Shown here: positions 54,713-63,830 of the stretch, one piece after another | Numbering within the stretch: position 1 is the first letter of the stretch | How the letters are laid out: each line of letters begins with the position of its first letter | Source: an uncultured Spirochaetaceae bacterium | Lineage (GTDB): Bacteria; Spirochaetota; Spirochaetia; Sphaerochaetales; Sphaerochaetaceae | Direction: 5' to 3' | Assembly: GCA_944389105.1 (NCBI GenBank) | Contig: CALXLD010000022.1 | Location: 247,723 to 311,722 of the forward strand | Length of the DNA: 64,000 bases | The notes under the pieces: model-generated | Databases searched by the model: none | What the model was told of the DNA's origin: nothing | Seen by the model: the letters and a program-made list of their open reading frames with translations, nothing else | Program-made: the position numbers and the translations under genes

Positions 54713-57700
54713 TCATTTTGATTCATCCTTCTTCAGAAGTTCCCGCAGCTTGTAGCCACTTGCGGTTTCCTTCTCCATCAGAGTTCTCACATATTCATCA
54801 GGATTGAAATCCTTCGCTTTCGGAGAGAGTGCGAATGCTAGGGCAGAGAGGAGTATTGCTCTTTGCATCTGCTCTTTGTTATACCAGATCTCTCCCTGAT
54901 ACTCATTGCATTGTGTCAGGTTCTGCACTCCTTCATCATTCATTACCTGGGTGAAGAGCTCAAGCGGTGAAGATTCTTTTCTATAGTAGTTTCCGGCGGC
55001 AGCGAGTATAGCAGCAGAATGTGTTACGGCCCTTCTTTCGTTCTCGCCGTATTCAAGCTCATTGAATTCATACTCATAGAAGGAATCGATAAGAAGTCTG
55101 TCCGTTTCTTCCATCGCACCTCTTATATTAAGTCCGGATACGAATGGGTGCAGAACTATAGAAGAGGCAATCGTGAGCACAAGAGCATTATCTGAAGAAG
55201 CCCATGCCGGGAAAGCTTTTCCCTTCTTCTCTGTGAATAAGGATGAGAGAGTCCTTATCAGCTTGATCATTGGCTTTGGCTCCACTTCGACAGGCTTCAC
55301 ATTGATCTGTCCCTTAGCCGGTTCATCGAGGGTTTCATAGATCTCCGGGATAGTTGTGTAGCATTCAGCTATAGATAGGAGCAGATCTCTTTCTCCTTCT
55401 TTTGATAGCCTTCCGTTCACCATATCCGAGATATGTTTAAGCGTTTCCTGCGAACGGAGCATTTCCATAGCTTTAAAAAGAGGTTCAAGGCGCAGAAGGG
55501 CAACGGCTTTTGCTATATTCCTTATTCCCTTTCTGCCATACATCCTCCAGAGCCTCTCATAGCTTCCATCAGTATCTTCTACCTGCCTTATGTTCCAGTA
55601 GACTCTTGCTTCATAGCCCCTGAGGGTAAATGAAAAACCTTCATCATAAAGCTGCATCGAAGGAAGTATATAGGTAAGACCATCTGTGAAGCAGTCGAGA
55701 AGCGCATAGTTCCTGCCGCCGAATGAAAGTCCAAGGCTATCAGCTAGTTTTGCAGTGACAGTTGTTCTTGAATCCTTATCCTTTTTCAGCTTGGGAACGG
55801 ATATGCTTATGTTTCCGCCGCATTCCTCATACTGGTTGTTTACAAGGATAAGTGTCTTTTCCGTATCGGTTCCGTTCACGAATGCGTAAACTGACTCCTC
55901 TATGCCTCCCTGCTGGTTGTAGCAGTCAAAGAACTGGAAGTAATCGACACCGGAGAACAGATACCTTCTTCTGAACAGCGGGAATATCCTCCTGTAGTGC
56001 TCTCCGACAAGCCAGCCATTAGGCTGCTCGTTATAATAAGCACGCTTGTATTCCATTCCATATTTCTCATGATAGCCTTCAATCTGCCCGTGTCCCACCA
56101 TAGGGAGACCCGGGAGGGTAGATAGAAGAGTACAGACAGCGAAGTATTTATCACCATCGCCGAACTGTGCTATAGCAGTCTCTTCATCTGGATTGTTCAT
56201 GAAGTTCACATAGCGCTTCAGGATTTCAGGTTCAAATACAAGCGTGTTCTTTATTCCAAGCCTGTATTTCTGGTTCTCCTGATTCTTGAGCATGTTCATG
56301 AATGCGGAATTGTATACGCGATGCATGCCCAGAGTCCTGACAAAATAACCTTCCATCATCCAGAAAGCTTCTGCAAGGAGAAGAGTATCAGGAACTTCCT
56401 GGGCAACTCTATCCACGACCTCTCTCCAGAATTCCTGCGGTATTTTCCTGTTGAACTCCTCATCGCTCATTGCGTAGCGTGCACGTCCTGCAATATCCCC
56501 TCCGTGTCCTGGTTTCGGATACCAGAGCCTCTGTATGTGCCTTTTTGCCAAGGTCATAGCAGCATCGAAGCGGATGATAGGGAAGTTCCTTGCAACATGA
56601 AGGATCTTCTGTATGACAGCTTCTCTTGTTACCGGATTCAGATAATCAAGCTGAGCAGTATCGTTCCATGGCATTGAGGTTCCATCATTTCCATGGAATA
56701 TATATCGTGTCTGGCCCGAACGTTTGTCACGAAGCATGAAGGTCACAGCAGCATCGCTTCTGTCATAGTAATGGTCTTCGATCTTCACTTCATAATCAGG
56801 GTTATTGGAGAGATCCGGACCGTTATATGTATAGGAAGGGTATGGAGGCCAGTCCTGCTGCACGAAATAATCCGGATGCTCATATACCCAGTTTCCATCA
56901 ATTCCCGTATGGTTCGGAACCATATCAGAAGCAAGCCTGATACCTCTTTCTCTGCATCTTATGCGAAGATTATCAAGGGCTTCCCATCCGCCGATTGCTG
57001 ATGAGATTTCATAGTCCTTGAGTGAATAAGCTGAGGCTTCTGCATCAGGATTCCCGCAGAGATTCTTTATTCTCTTCGAAGCCTCAGAACGCTCCCATAG
57101 TCCTATAAGCCATAATGCCGTAAATCCCCTTTCCCGGAGAAGATCAAGTTCCTCATCCGGAATCTGATCAAGGCGTGTTATTGACTTCTTGTACTGTTTT
57201 GAGAGCTGGTCCAGCCAGACAAGGGTACATTTTGCGATCATGACAACACGGGGCATCCAGTTTGAATCATCGGAAAATGCCTCATATTCATTAAGTTCGC
57301 TTTCAGAGTAGTTGATTACCTGTGTTGGCCCTCCGCCTCCGCCGACGCCACCTCTGTCTTTCTCCTCTTCGTGGATGTAATCCAGAGAAGTCTCAAGGAG
57401 TTTTACGAGTTCAAATGGAAGCAATGAGCCCCATTCCCTGAGGATATATCTTATCTGCTCTTCCAGAGAGTTCGGATAAAGACGTGCAGGAAGCTGAAGC
57501 ATCGTGAAGATATCATCGGTATTCGGCTTGCCGTTTCTAAGATCATCTTTGACATAAGAGGAAAGGATACTTGAAAGAGCCTTGAACTCCGGTGGATAGA
57601 TAATTGAATCCGGAGAGACGAATGGTTTTGAAGCAGCCATCAGCGCAGGGTTCTGGAGCATGACCTGATGTATGAAGAATCCTCTCATATCCTCGGTCAT

Positions 57701-58081
57701 TCTTTTTGCAGAGTCGGGTTTCTTCTCTTCGAGAGCAGGGGAAGGAAAGTTTTCTGAATAGAATCTCAGTGCATTTGACAGTTCGTCGTTAGAGGCAACG
57801 GTTGCAATGCGTCTCGTAAAGAAGTCGCTCTGTACATCTCCGATTTTGGCTGATAGGACAATCTGGTAAATCAGGTGAAGAACCGCGGAAGCGTGAAGCT
57901 TGCCCGGTGATATGAAGCCGCTCTCAGCTCTGGCACGCTTAAGTTCTGAATTATACCGGTATGCAAGAAGCGATGCTTCCCTGTACAGAAGATCGAAACT
58001 TTCATCAGTTGGAAAGACCGATCCGTTTATTCTTATTTTCTCCCTCGTAAACAAAGGGATTCTTAAATCTCTTTTTTCCAT
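54713..58081 (-). CDS. Large GH13 alpha-amylase-family enzyme with extra N- and C-terminal regions
   Basis: A 1122-residue protein without signal peptide. Residues 1-240 are a helical region of unknown role, followed by a Gly-rich linker (DRGGVGGGGGPTQ). The GH13 TIM barrel spans about 270-740: region I SDMVPNHTGID, region II IIRFDAAMTLAK (nucleophile Asp), region III LLAEAFWMMEG (acid/base Glu). A beta-sandwich covers about 740-840, and a further helical domain of about 270 residues ends the protein. It probably remodels intracellular alpha-glucan or maltodextrin. AGAGG lies six bases before the ATG. Confidence 0.88.
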   Translation of the reverse strand: MEKRDLRIPLFTREKIRINGSVFPTDESFDLLYREASLLAYRYNSELKRARAESGFISPGKLHASAVLHLIYQIVLSAKIGDVQSDFFTRRIATVASNDELSNALRFYSENFPSPALEEKKPDSAKRMTEDMRGFFIHQVMLQNPALMAASKPFVSPDSIIYPPEFKALSSILSSYVKDDLRNGKPNTDDIFTMLQLPARLYPNSLEEQIRYILREWGSLLPFELVKLLETSLDYIHEEEKDRGGVGGGGGPTQVINYSESELNEYEAFSDDSNWMPRVVMIAKCTLVWLDQLSKQYKKSITRLDQIPDEELDLLRERGFTALWLIGLWERSEASKRIKNLCGNPDAEASAYSLKDYEISSAIGGWEALDNLRIRCRERGIRLASDMVPNHTGIDGNWVYEHPDYFVQQDWPPYPSYTYNGPDLSNNPDYEVKIEDHYYDRSDAAVTFMLRDKRSGQTRYIFHGNDGTSMPWNDTAQLDYLNPVTREAVIQKILHVARNFPIIRFDAAMTLAKRHIQRLWYPKPGHGGDIAGRARYAMSDEEFNRKIPQEFWREVVDRVAQEVPDTLLLAEAFWMMEGYFVRTLGMHRVYNSAFMNMLKNQENQKYRLGIKNTLVFEPEILKRYVNFMNNPDEETAIAQFGDGDKYFAVCTLLSTLPGLPMVGHGQIEGYHEKYGMEYKRAYYNEQPNGWLVGEHYRRIFPLFRRRYLFSGVDYFQFFDCYNQQGGIEESVYAFVNGTDTEKTLILVNNQYEECGGNISISVPKLKKDKDSRTTVTAKLADSLGLSFGGRNYALLDCFTDGLTYILPSMQLYDEGFSFTLRGYEARVYWNIRQVEDTDGSYERLWRMYGRKGIRNIAKAVALLRLEPLFKAMEMLRSQETLKHISDMVNGRLSKEGERDLLLSIAECYTTIPEIYETLDEPAKGQINVKPVEVEPKPMIKLIRTLSSLFTEKKGKAFPAWASSDNALVLTIASSIVLHPFVSGLNIRGAMEETDRLLIDSFYEYEFNELEYGENERRAVTHSAAILAAAGNYYRKESSPLELFTQVMNDEGVQNLTQCNEYQGEIWYNKEQMQRAILLSALAFALSPKAKDFNPDEYVRTLMEKETASGYKLRELLKKDESK

Positions 58082-58168
58082 TCCAACCCTCTTTTTATGT
58101 ATTGGTATTCTAACATAGAAGAAGAGCCCTTTTAAGTTAGATTTAGACGTTTTGCTGGAGTTGAGGTG

Positions 58169-59014
58169 TTATTTGCTTGAAAGGAACAGTCCTAGGAGTG
58201 TAAGGAGCGTTCCCGTTCCAGATGCTATTGTTATCGTTTCTCCAAGAAAGATTGCAGATGAGATTACGGTTATTACAGGAACCAGATATATGAATACACT
58301 CGTTTTGACAGCTCCTATCTGCTTGACTGCAACATTCCATAATACAAAACAGAGAGCAGAGGCAATTATTCCAAGGAATAGCAGATTGCCTATATTGGCA
58401 GCTGTGAAAAGATTTCTTTCTTCTCCGGCTTCATTCCAGAACAATAAGGTTACAGCAATGAAAATCAGGCCATAAAGGAAGGATCTTCTTGTTGTCTGTA
58501 TTTCAGAGTATCCGAACGTGCTTATTTTCTTTGAAATGATCGCATAGATACCCCATACAATAGCAGCAAGAAGGGAAAGCATGTCTCCCAGAAGTCCTTC
58601 TTCTGATATTTCTATTGAGCCTAGGCTCATTAAGATTATGCCAAAGAGGGCAGCTGCGAACCCCACGAAAAACCATTTTGTCTTCTTCTCTTTTGAAAAC
58701 AGGGCTGTGAAAAATGGAGCTGTCGATACTATAACTCCCGTATTTGAAGCACTTGTCCATACAAGGGAGATGTTTTCAAGAAAATAATAAAGGAATATTC
58801 CGCTTAGTCCGGCTGCCAGAAAGTATTTTTCCTCTTTCCATCCTTTTGTCCTGAGAATATGTGGAGAAATCAGAAACAAAGCAATTGTTCCAAGTGCAAA
58901 CCGTATGAACAGGATTTCAACAGGAGAGAGTGTCACGAGAAGGACCTTCGTAGAGACAAAAGTAACACCCCAGATCAGAACGGTTGTTATTGCAGCTATA
59001 TATCCAGTTCTCAT
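58169..59014 (-). CDS. EamA/DMT-superfamily transporter
   Basis: A 281-residue carrier with ten hydrophobic segments in two EamA repeats (GYIAAITTVLIWGVTFVSTKVLL start; AAIVWGIYAIISKK begins the second half). Such proteins export amino acids or other metabolites. The ATG overlaps the pth stop (ATGA). The 87 bp after it, before GH13, shows no clear terminator. Confidence 0.9.
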   Translation of the reverse strand: MRTGYIAAITTVLIWGVTFVSTKVLLVTLSPVEILFIRFALGTIALFLISPHILRTKGWKEEKYFLAAGLSGIFLYYFLENISLVWTSASNTGVIVSTAPFFTALFSKEKKTKWFFVGFAAALFGIILMSLGSIEISEEGLLGDMLSLLAAIVWGIYAIISKKISTFGYSEIQTTRRSFLYGLIFIAVTLLFWNEAGEERNLFTAANIGNLLFLGIIASALCFVLWNVAVKQIGAVKTSVFIYLVPVITVISSAIFLGETITIASGTGTLLTLLGLFLSSK

Positions 59015-59535
59015 ATGATTGATATTTCTCCTTCTTTATCTGCAGTATTGAGATAATCCTTCAGCTTACTGAAAAGAGAGGAGAGGATGATGGCCTCATC
59101 TTTTCTGAAAGGGGAAGTTACAAACAGCCTTACATCCCCATGTACAGGTCTTCCTATACCTATTCTGAGACGATAGAAACCGTCAGTGCCAAGCCGTTCC
59201 TTTATACTTCTGAGCCCGTTGTGGCCCTGAAGACCTCCTCCCTTTTGCAGCTTTGCTTTTCCCAGTGGAAGCTCCAGGTCATCATGGACTATGAGTATTT
59301 CATCAGCTTTGAGCTTATAGAATGCTGCGGCCTCTGAGACAGCTGTTCCTGATAGGTTCATCATGGTCATCGGCTTGATGATCTTCCTGCCGCCGTCTTC
59401 TGTGAACGCAGAGTGGAATTTCATCTTCCATGAAGCATATGGATAAAGCTCATCAGCAAGGAGAAAACCTGCATTATGTCTGGTTTCCCTGTATTCTTTT
59501 CCTGGATTTCCGAGGAAAGCAATCAGTCTGATCAT
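59011..59535 (-). CDS. pth: Peptidyl-tRNA hydrolase
   Basis: A 174-residue Pth, slightly shorter than the usual 185-195, that frees tRNA from peptides dropped by stalled ribosomes. LIAFLGNPGKEYRETRHNAGF holds the catalytic His near 20; MTMMNLSGTAV, VHDDLELPLGKAKLQKGGGLQGHNGLRSI and FYRLRIGIGRP complete the site. It overlaps its upstream and downstream neighbours by 4 bases each, in one tight operon. Confidence 0.95.
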   Translation of the reverse strand: MIRLIAFLGNPGKEYRETRHNAGFLLADELYPYASWKMKFHSAFTEDGGRKIIKPMTMMNLSGTAVSEAAAFYKLKADEILIVHDDLELPLGKAKLQKGGGLQGHNGLRSIKERLGTDGFYRLRIGIGRPVHGDVRLFVTSPFRKDEAIILSSLFSKLKDYLNTADKEGEISII

Positions 59536-60086
59536 GCTTCTATGAACCTCAGAAATCTTTCAGTCTGATCCTCAAGCTTCCTTTTCCTGTCACTGTCGAG
59601 ATAGAGAATATCTGAAGCAAATTCCTCCGGTGTCAGGCTGATTGATACCTCTTCTCCCTCCATATGCTTCATTTTCATGAATACAGCGAGTTCTGAGAGG
59701 CGTTTTTTTGCATTCGCAGCTCCGCTTCTGCCGCCAGCTCCGGATAATGTAACAGGCAATCCTGTTACTGCGGATATTCTTTCGCTGTCATTTTCAATAA
59801 GCGGCCTTGATAGCCAGTCAAGAAGATTCTTGAGGACACCTGGAATATTGAAATTGTATTCCGGAGAGAATATCCAGATGCCGTCGGCGCTCATGACTTC
59901 CTCTCTGACTTTCTTCACAGCTTCAGGAGCAGGGAATTCTATATCCTGATTCATGTACGGAAGCTCTGAATAGCTGAGAAAAGAGACCTCTGCCCTGTCT
60001 TTGATAATTGCAGCTGCATTCTCTGCAAGCGATTTATTGAAAGAGTTCTTCCTGAGGGATCCCACTATAAAAACAATCTTTTTCAT
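59532..60086 (-). CDS. NAD(P)H-dependent FMN reductase
   Basis: A 184-residue flavodoxin-fold reductase of the ChrR/azoreductase-like group. GSLRKNSFNKSLAENA at residues 9-24 binds the FMN phosphate, and SPEYNFNIPGVLKNLLDWLSRP near 75 is the family motif. It reduces FMN, quinones or metal ions. It heads the minus-strand group. TATATT lies ten bases before the ATG, without a Shine-Dalgarno, so the leader would be very short. Confidence 0.92.
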   Translation of the reverse strand: MKKIVFIVGSLRKNSFNKSLAENAAAIIKDRAEVSFLSYSELPYMNQDIEFPAPEAVKKVREEVMSADGIWIFSPEYNFNIPGVLKNLLDWLSRPLIENDSERISAVTGLPVTLSGAGGRSGAANAKKRLSELAVFMKMKHMEGEEVSISLTPEEFASDILYLDSDRKRKLEDQTERFLRFIEA

Positions 60087-60438
60087 TGTGATTCTGAATA
60101 TAGCTTAAGCAGTGGACAGATGGAAGTGTATGTTAAGGTTAAAAACAGGTGCTGAAAATTTCAAAAAGCATCAAAATGAAATTAAATTTGAAACCAATTT
60201 GCAACGATTAGGTATAGCTAATTTGAATATTTATTTATATTATAAATAATAAAAAGTTGAGACAAAAGAAAATGCCTTTACACGGGCTTTTCAAAAATGA
60301 AATTTTAATTCAAAAACTGATATTTTTGTTTGACAAAAGGGGACTCGTGGATGGAAACTTCACTAAAGGGTTTTTCTTCTATCTTTTCTTTTGAACGAGG
60401 AGAAGGAGAGTCCAGAACTATAAGTAGGAGGGTTTTGG
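60087..60438 (+). other. AT-rich intergenic region upstream of the second CUT1 operon
   Basis: No gene is visible. It holds repeated AAATT/AATTT tracts (60170-60320) and TTGACA at 60330 with only a weak -10 (GAAACT at 60354). An operator is possible, but I cannot define one. The ribosome binding site GGAGG at 60428 serves the binding-protein gene. Confidence 0.5.
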
Positions 60439-61749
60439 ATGAAGAAGTTTTTAGGATTTGTACTTGTTCTCGCATTAGCTGTTACCACTGTTTTTGCAGG
60501 AGGAAGCAAGGAAGAAAGCAGTGAGGACGGTATCACGCTTACATTGTGGGGATCTTCTCAGACCATGGTTGATTTCTATGAGGAAACCGTTATCCCTGCA
60601 TTCATTGAGAAATATCCAGAGGTAAAAGATATTGAAGTTCTCTATATGCCGATTGAGGACTTTGTAAAGCGTCTTGCTGTTGTTCTCCCAGCTGGAGAAG
60701 TACCAGACATCATGGAGATAGAGGATTCCTGGGCTACTCCGTATGTAACTGCTGGATATTTTGAAGAAAATACACCTGAACTCAATGCAATACTGGATCA
60801 GATGATCCCATCCCTTAAAGAATGTCTTACATGGGATGGAAAGCAGTGGGGTGTTCCAGTTGCACCATTCCACGAGCTTTTCTTCTGGAACGTAGATATG
60901 CTCCAGGAAGCTGGATATACAGAAATCCCTGATACATGGGACGAAGTTGTTGAAGCAGCAATAAAGATGACACAGCGCGATGAGACTGGAAAGATCACAA
61001 GATCCGGATTCTCAATGCGTCTTGGTGGAAATCCTTCCGGAACAGCTCAGAAGTTCTGGGTTCTTGGACTTCTTCCAAATGGTGTAAACTGGTATGAGGA
61101 AAGCGCAACAGAGCCTGGCAAGTATCATGCTGGTTTTGATAATGAGGGTGGATATAATGCTCTCAAGACCTATATTGATCTTCTTTACAAGTACAAAGTC
61201 GATGATTTCGCAAGCATGAAGGATACAGAGGCTTTCGCTAATGGAAGAACTGCTATCAACATGCGTGAGGCAAGCTCTGCTACATCCATCGTCGAGCAGG
61301 GACCAGACATCAACTGGGTAGCATCCCCGATGCCGAAGGGACCAGTAGAGAGAGCAACATTCCTCATCTCACTCAACCTGTATGTACCAAAAGATGGACA
61401 GCATAAGGATTATGCAAGGAAGTTCATCGAATTTGCTACAAGCCCTGAAATGTATGCACTTCAGACAGCAGAAAGGTATGGATTCAATCCTTACGTAGGT
61501 GCAGATCGCACAGCTGGTCTTGATGAGAGACTTGTTCCTGCTTTCACAGATCCTGAAGATCTTGTCTATCATTCAGTACCTGTCCACAGCGCATATGACA
61601 CAGCAATGATCAGAATCGGAGAAGCTCTTCCAGATATCTTTGCTGATAGAACACTTCTTGATAACCCAGAGGGAATCAAGGCAGCCGTTCACAGACTTGC
61701 TGAGATTTTCAATGACGCATACAAGGAGTTTGATGAGTACGCCGAATAA
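60439..61749 (+). CDS. CUT1-type sugar ABC transporter substrate-binding protein
   Basis: A 436-residue SBP_bac_1 protein with signal KKFLGFVLVLALAVTTVFAGGSKEE, a form common in spirochaete binding proteins. The mature part starts GITLTLWGSSQTMVDFYEE and includes VPVAPFHELFFWNVDMLQEAGY. The ligand is probably an oligosaccharide, but its identity is open: no glycosidase lies next to this operon on the right, though the GH13 enzyme is 2.4 kb to the left. GGAGG precedes the ATG. Confidence 0.9.
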   Translation: MKKFLGFVLVLALAVTTVFAGGSKEESSEDGITLTLWGSSQTMVDFYEETVIPAFIEKYPEVKDIEVLYMPIEDFVKRLAVVLPAGEVPDIMEIEDSWATPYVTAGYFEENTPELNAILDQMIPSLKECLTWDGKQWGVPVAPFHELFFWNVDMLQEAGYTEIPDTWDEVVEAAIKMTQRDETGKITRSGFSMRLGGNPSGTAQKFWVLGLLPNGVNWYEESATEPGKYHAGFDNEGGYNALKTYIDLLYKYKVDDFASMKDTEAFANGRTAINMREASSATSIVEQGPDINWVASPMPKGPVERATFLISLNLYVPKDGQHKDYARKFIEFATSPEMYALQTAERYGFNPYVGADRTAGLDERLVPAFTDPEDLVYHSVPVHSAYDTAMIRIGEALPDIFADRTLLDNPEGIKAAVHRLAEIFNDAYKEFDEYAE

Positions 61750-61803
61750 TATTCGGCTGTGAAATGGGGGGCTGTTAAGAAGTCTAGGCTTTGAATCAGC
61801 CCC
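61741..61803 (+). repeat. Two hairpins between binding-protein and permease genes
   Basis: GCCGAAT/ATTCGGC (61741-61757) loops across the stop codon, and GGGGCTG/CAGCCCC (61768-61774 / 61797-61803) follows. Neither is followed by a clear T-run. They probably stabilise or limit read-through from the binding-protein mRNA. Confidence 0.7.
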
Positions 61804-61822
61804 TATATTCTTTGGAGGGCTA

Positions 61823-62725
61823 ATGGCTCAACGTACTAAACTATTGAAGATGAACAAGCAGGAGAAGGTGGATTTCGGGTTCTGCATGGTAATCCTTATC
61901 CCGATAATGCTTCTCTTTGCAATCATCAGATTCATTCCTATAATCGAGACATTTGTAGTATCCTTTTTCCAGAAAAGCATGATCAGGCCGGGACAGAAAT
62001 TCAATGGAATCGAGAATTACATATACGTTCTCACTGATCCTGAATTTCTGAAAGCATTGCAGAACACATTCCTTATAACAGTTTTTGCAATGACCCTTTC
62101 CGTACTCGGTGGATTGTTTCTTGCATCGGTCGTGAATTCTGGGCGCAGAGGAATGAAATTCTGGCAGGCGATTCTTTTCATTCCTGTTATTGTTTCTCTC
62201 GTTCCATCCACGCTTATGTGGAAGATGCTGTTTGACTATAATATCGGAGTTGTTAATCAGATTCTTAATGTTTTTGGTGTAGCAAGCATTAACTGGATCA
62301 ACAATGGCAACCTGGTTGTTGTTCCGATAATTGTTGTTTCTGTCTGGAAGGAAATGGGATACAACATGATGATTTTCTATGTTGGTCTCAAAGCAATATC
62401 ACGAGAATTATATGAGTCTGCGGCTCTTGATGGAGTTAATCATTGGCAGCGGCTTAGATATATAACCCTGCCACAGCTGAAGCCTGTTACTCTGTTCATC
62501 TGTGTAATGGCCATGATTAAGTTTGTCAAAGTCTTCACTCAGGCGATAACCATGACAAGCGGAAGCCAGAGTTCCGGCAATATATTCAAGACACTTGTCT
62601 ACTATATTTATCAGCAGGGTTTCTCGTTGCATTCGATGGGGCGTGCATCTGCTGCGGCTATGATTCTCCTCTTGATTGTATTTGTTCTGACAGCTATCCA
62701 GATGCGTCTGGATAAAGAAGATTAG
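61823..62725 (+). CDS. CUT1 sugar ABC transporter permease (MalF type)
   Basis: A 300-residue permease with six membrane segments. The EAA loop is YESAALDGVNHWQRLRYITLPQLKP near 200. GGAGG lies four bases before the ATG. The next gene follows after 10 bases. Confidence 0.92.
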   Translation: MAQRTKLLKMNKQEKVDFGFCMVILIPIMLLFAIIRFIPIIETFVVSFFQKSMIRPGQKFNGIENYIYVLTDPEFLKALQNTFLITVFAMTLSVLGGLFLASVVNSGRRGMKFWQAILFIPVIVSLVPSTLMWKMLFDYNIGVVNQILNVFGVASINWINNGNLVVVPIIVVSVWKEMGYNMMIFYVGLKAISRELYESAALDGVNHWQRLRYITLPQLKPVTLFICVMAMIKFVKVFTQAITMTSGSQSSGNIFKTLVYYIYQQGFSLHSMGRASAAAMILLLIVFVLTAIQMRLDKED

Positions 62726-62735
62726 GAGGTTGATG

Positions 62736-63575
62736 ATGAGTAAAGCATTATATAGAAGACTCACGGTTTTTGACATTGTATGTCTCGTGATTTTCTTTGC
62801 ACTGGTCATAATAACATTATTCCCTCTGTTCTTCATGCTCATAACATCGTTCAAGACACCAGAGGAAATCAACCAGGTTCCTATTACGCTTTATCCTCAT
62901 GAAGTATATATGGGAAACTATTCGAAGATATTCCATGATGAGTACTTCCTTCGCTATTTCCTGAATAGCGTTATAGCTTCTGTTATTATCACAGTTGTCA
63001 GTGTCATCGGATCAGCTCTGGCTGGATATGTCTTCGCGAAATTCAAGTTCCCTTTGAAGAGCGTGTTCTTCTATGCAATCCTTGCAACGATCATGGTACC
63101 TTTTGAATCGTTCATAGTACCTCTTTATAATTTCGTAAGGAGCGTCGGAGGTGTAAACACCTATTTTGGACTTGTCTTTCCAAGTATCATAAGCAGCTTC
63201 GGAATCTTCTTCATGAAGCAGAACATGGAACAGATCCCAGATGCTCTCGTTGAGGCTGCAAAGATTGATGGAGCAGGAAACTGGCATATTCTGCGCACGA
63301 TAATAATGCCTCTTTCCGGATCATCGCTTTCTGTTCTCTCCATCTTGCTCTTCATCACCGCATGGTCTGATTATCTATGGCCTCTTGTTATAGCTACAAG
63401 CAAGGATATGTTTGTTCTTGAAATAGGACTTACACTCCTGCAGGATGAATATTTCATAGACTACGGCCAGATGATGGCAGGATGTGCTGTTGCTCTTATC
63501 CCTGCAATGATTCTTTTCATATTCTTCCGTCGTTACATAATGGAAGGTATTGCAATGAGTGGTATTAAGGGGTGA
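62736..63575 (+). CDS. CUT1 sugar ABC transporter permease (MalG type)
   Basis: A 279-residue permease with six membrane segments, the EAA loop VEAAKIDGAGNWHILRTIIMPLSG near 185 and the C-terminus GIAMSGIKG. Tandem ATGs occur at 62733 and 62736; the second is six bases after GGAGG and is preferred. No ATPase gene follows, as in the first CUT1 operon. Confidence 0.92.
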   Translation: MSKALYRRLTVFDIVCLVIFFALVIITLFPLFFMLITSFKTPEEINQVPITLYPHEVYMGNYSKIFHDEYFLRYFLNSVIASVIITVVSVIGSALAGYVFAKFKFPLKSVFFYAILATIMVPFESFIVPLYNFVRSVGGVNTYFGLVFPSIISSFGIFFMKQNMEQIPDALVEAAKIDGAGNWHILRTIIMPLSGSSLSVLSILLFITAWSDYLWPLVIATSKDMFVLEIGLTLLQDEYFIDYGQMMAGCAVALIPAMILFIFFRRYIMEGIAMSGIKG

Positions 63576-63585
63576 TTCTGTTTTA

Positions 63586-63630
63586 GGGCTGTGGTTCTGA
63601 TTATCTCAGATTCCACAGCTCTTTTTATTT
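63586..63630 (+). terminator. Terminator of the second CUT1 operon
   Basis: GGGCTGTGG (63586-63594) pairs with CCACAGCTC (63614-63622, one G-U pair), followed by TTTTTATTT, 10 bases after the last permease stop. Confidence 0.88.
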
Positions 63631-63631
63631 G

Positions 63632-63686
63632 TCCTCAGATGTCAAGTTCTGATTGTGATTTGATCAGGATCTGGCATCTGAGGACT
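63632..63686. repeat. 11-bp perfect inverted repeat near the mobile-element boundary
   Basis: GTCCTCAGATG (63632-63642) and CATCTGAGGAC (63676-63686), with inner CTGAT/ATCAG (63650-63654 / 63664-63668). On the plus strand TTTT follows. It may be a second terminator or a structure at the edge of the insertion sequence. Confidence 0.65.
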
Positions 63687-63830
63687 TTTCATACCATAGG
63701 ATATTACCAAAAATCCTTCAAAACGCGGTTGCCCGGCGCATAGAAGAGATGCCCTGCATGAAAATGAGGGTTGAACAATCCGGCTATTGGCGTCTATCCT
63801 TAATCCAGGGTTAGTGGATTGTGGATGCCA

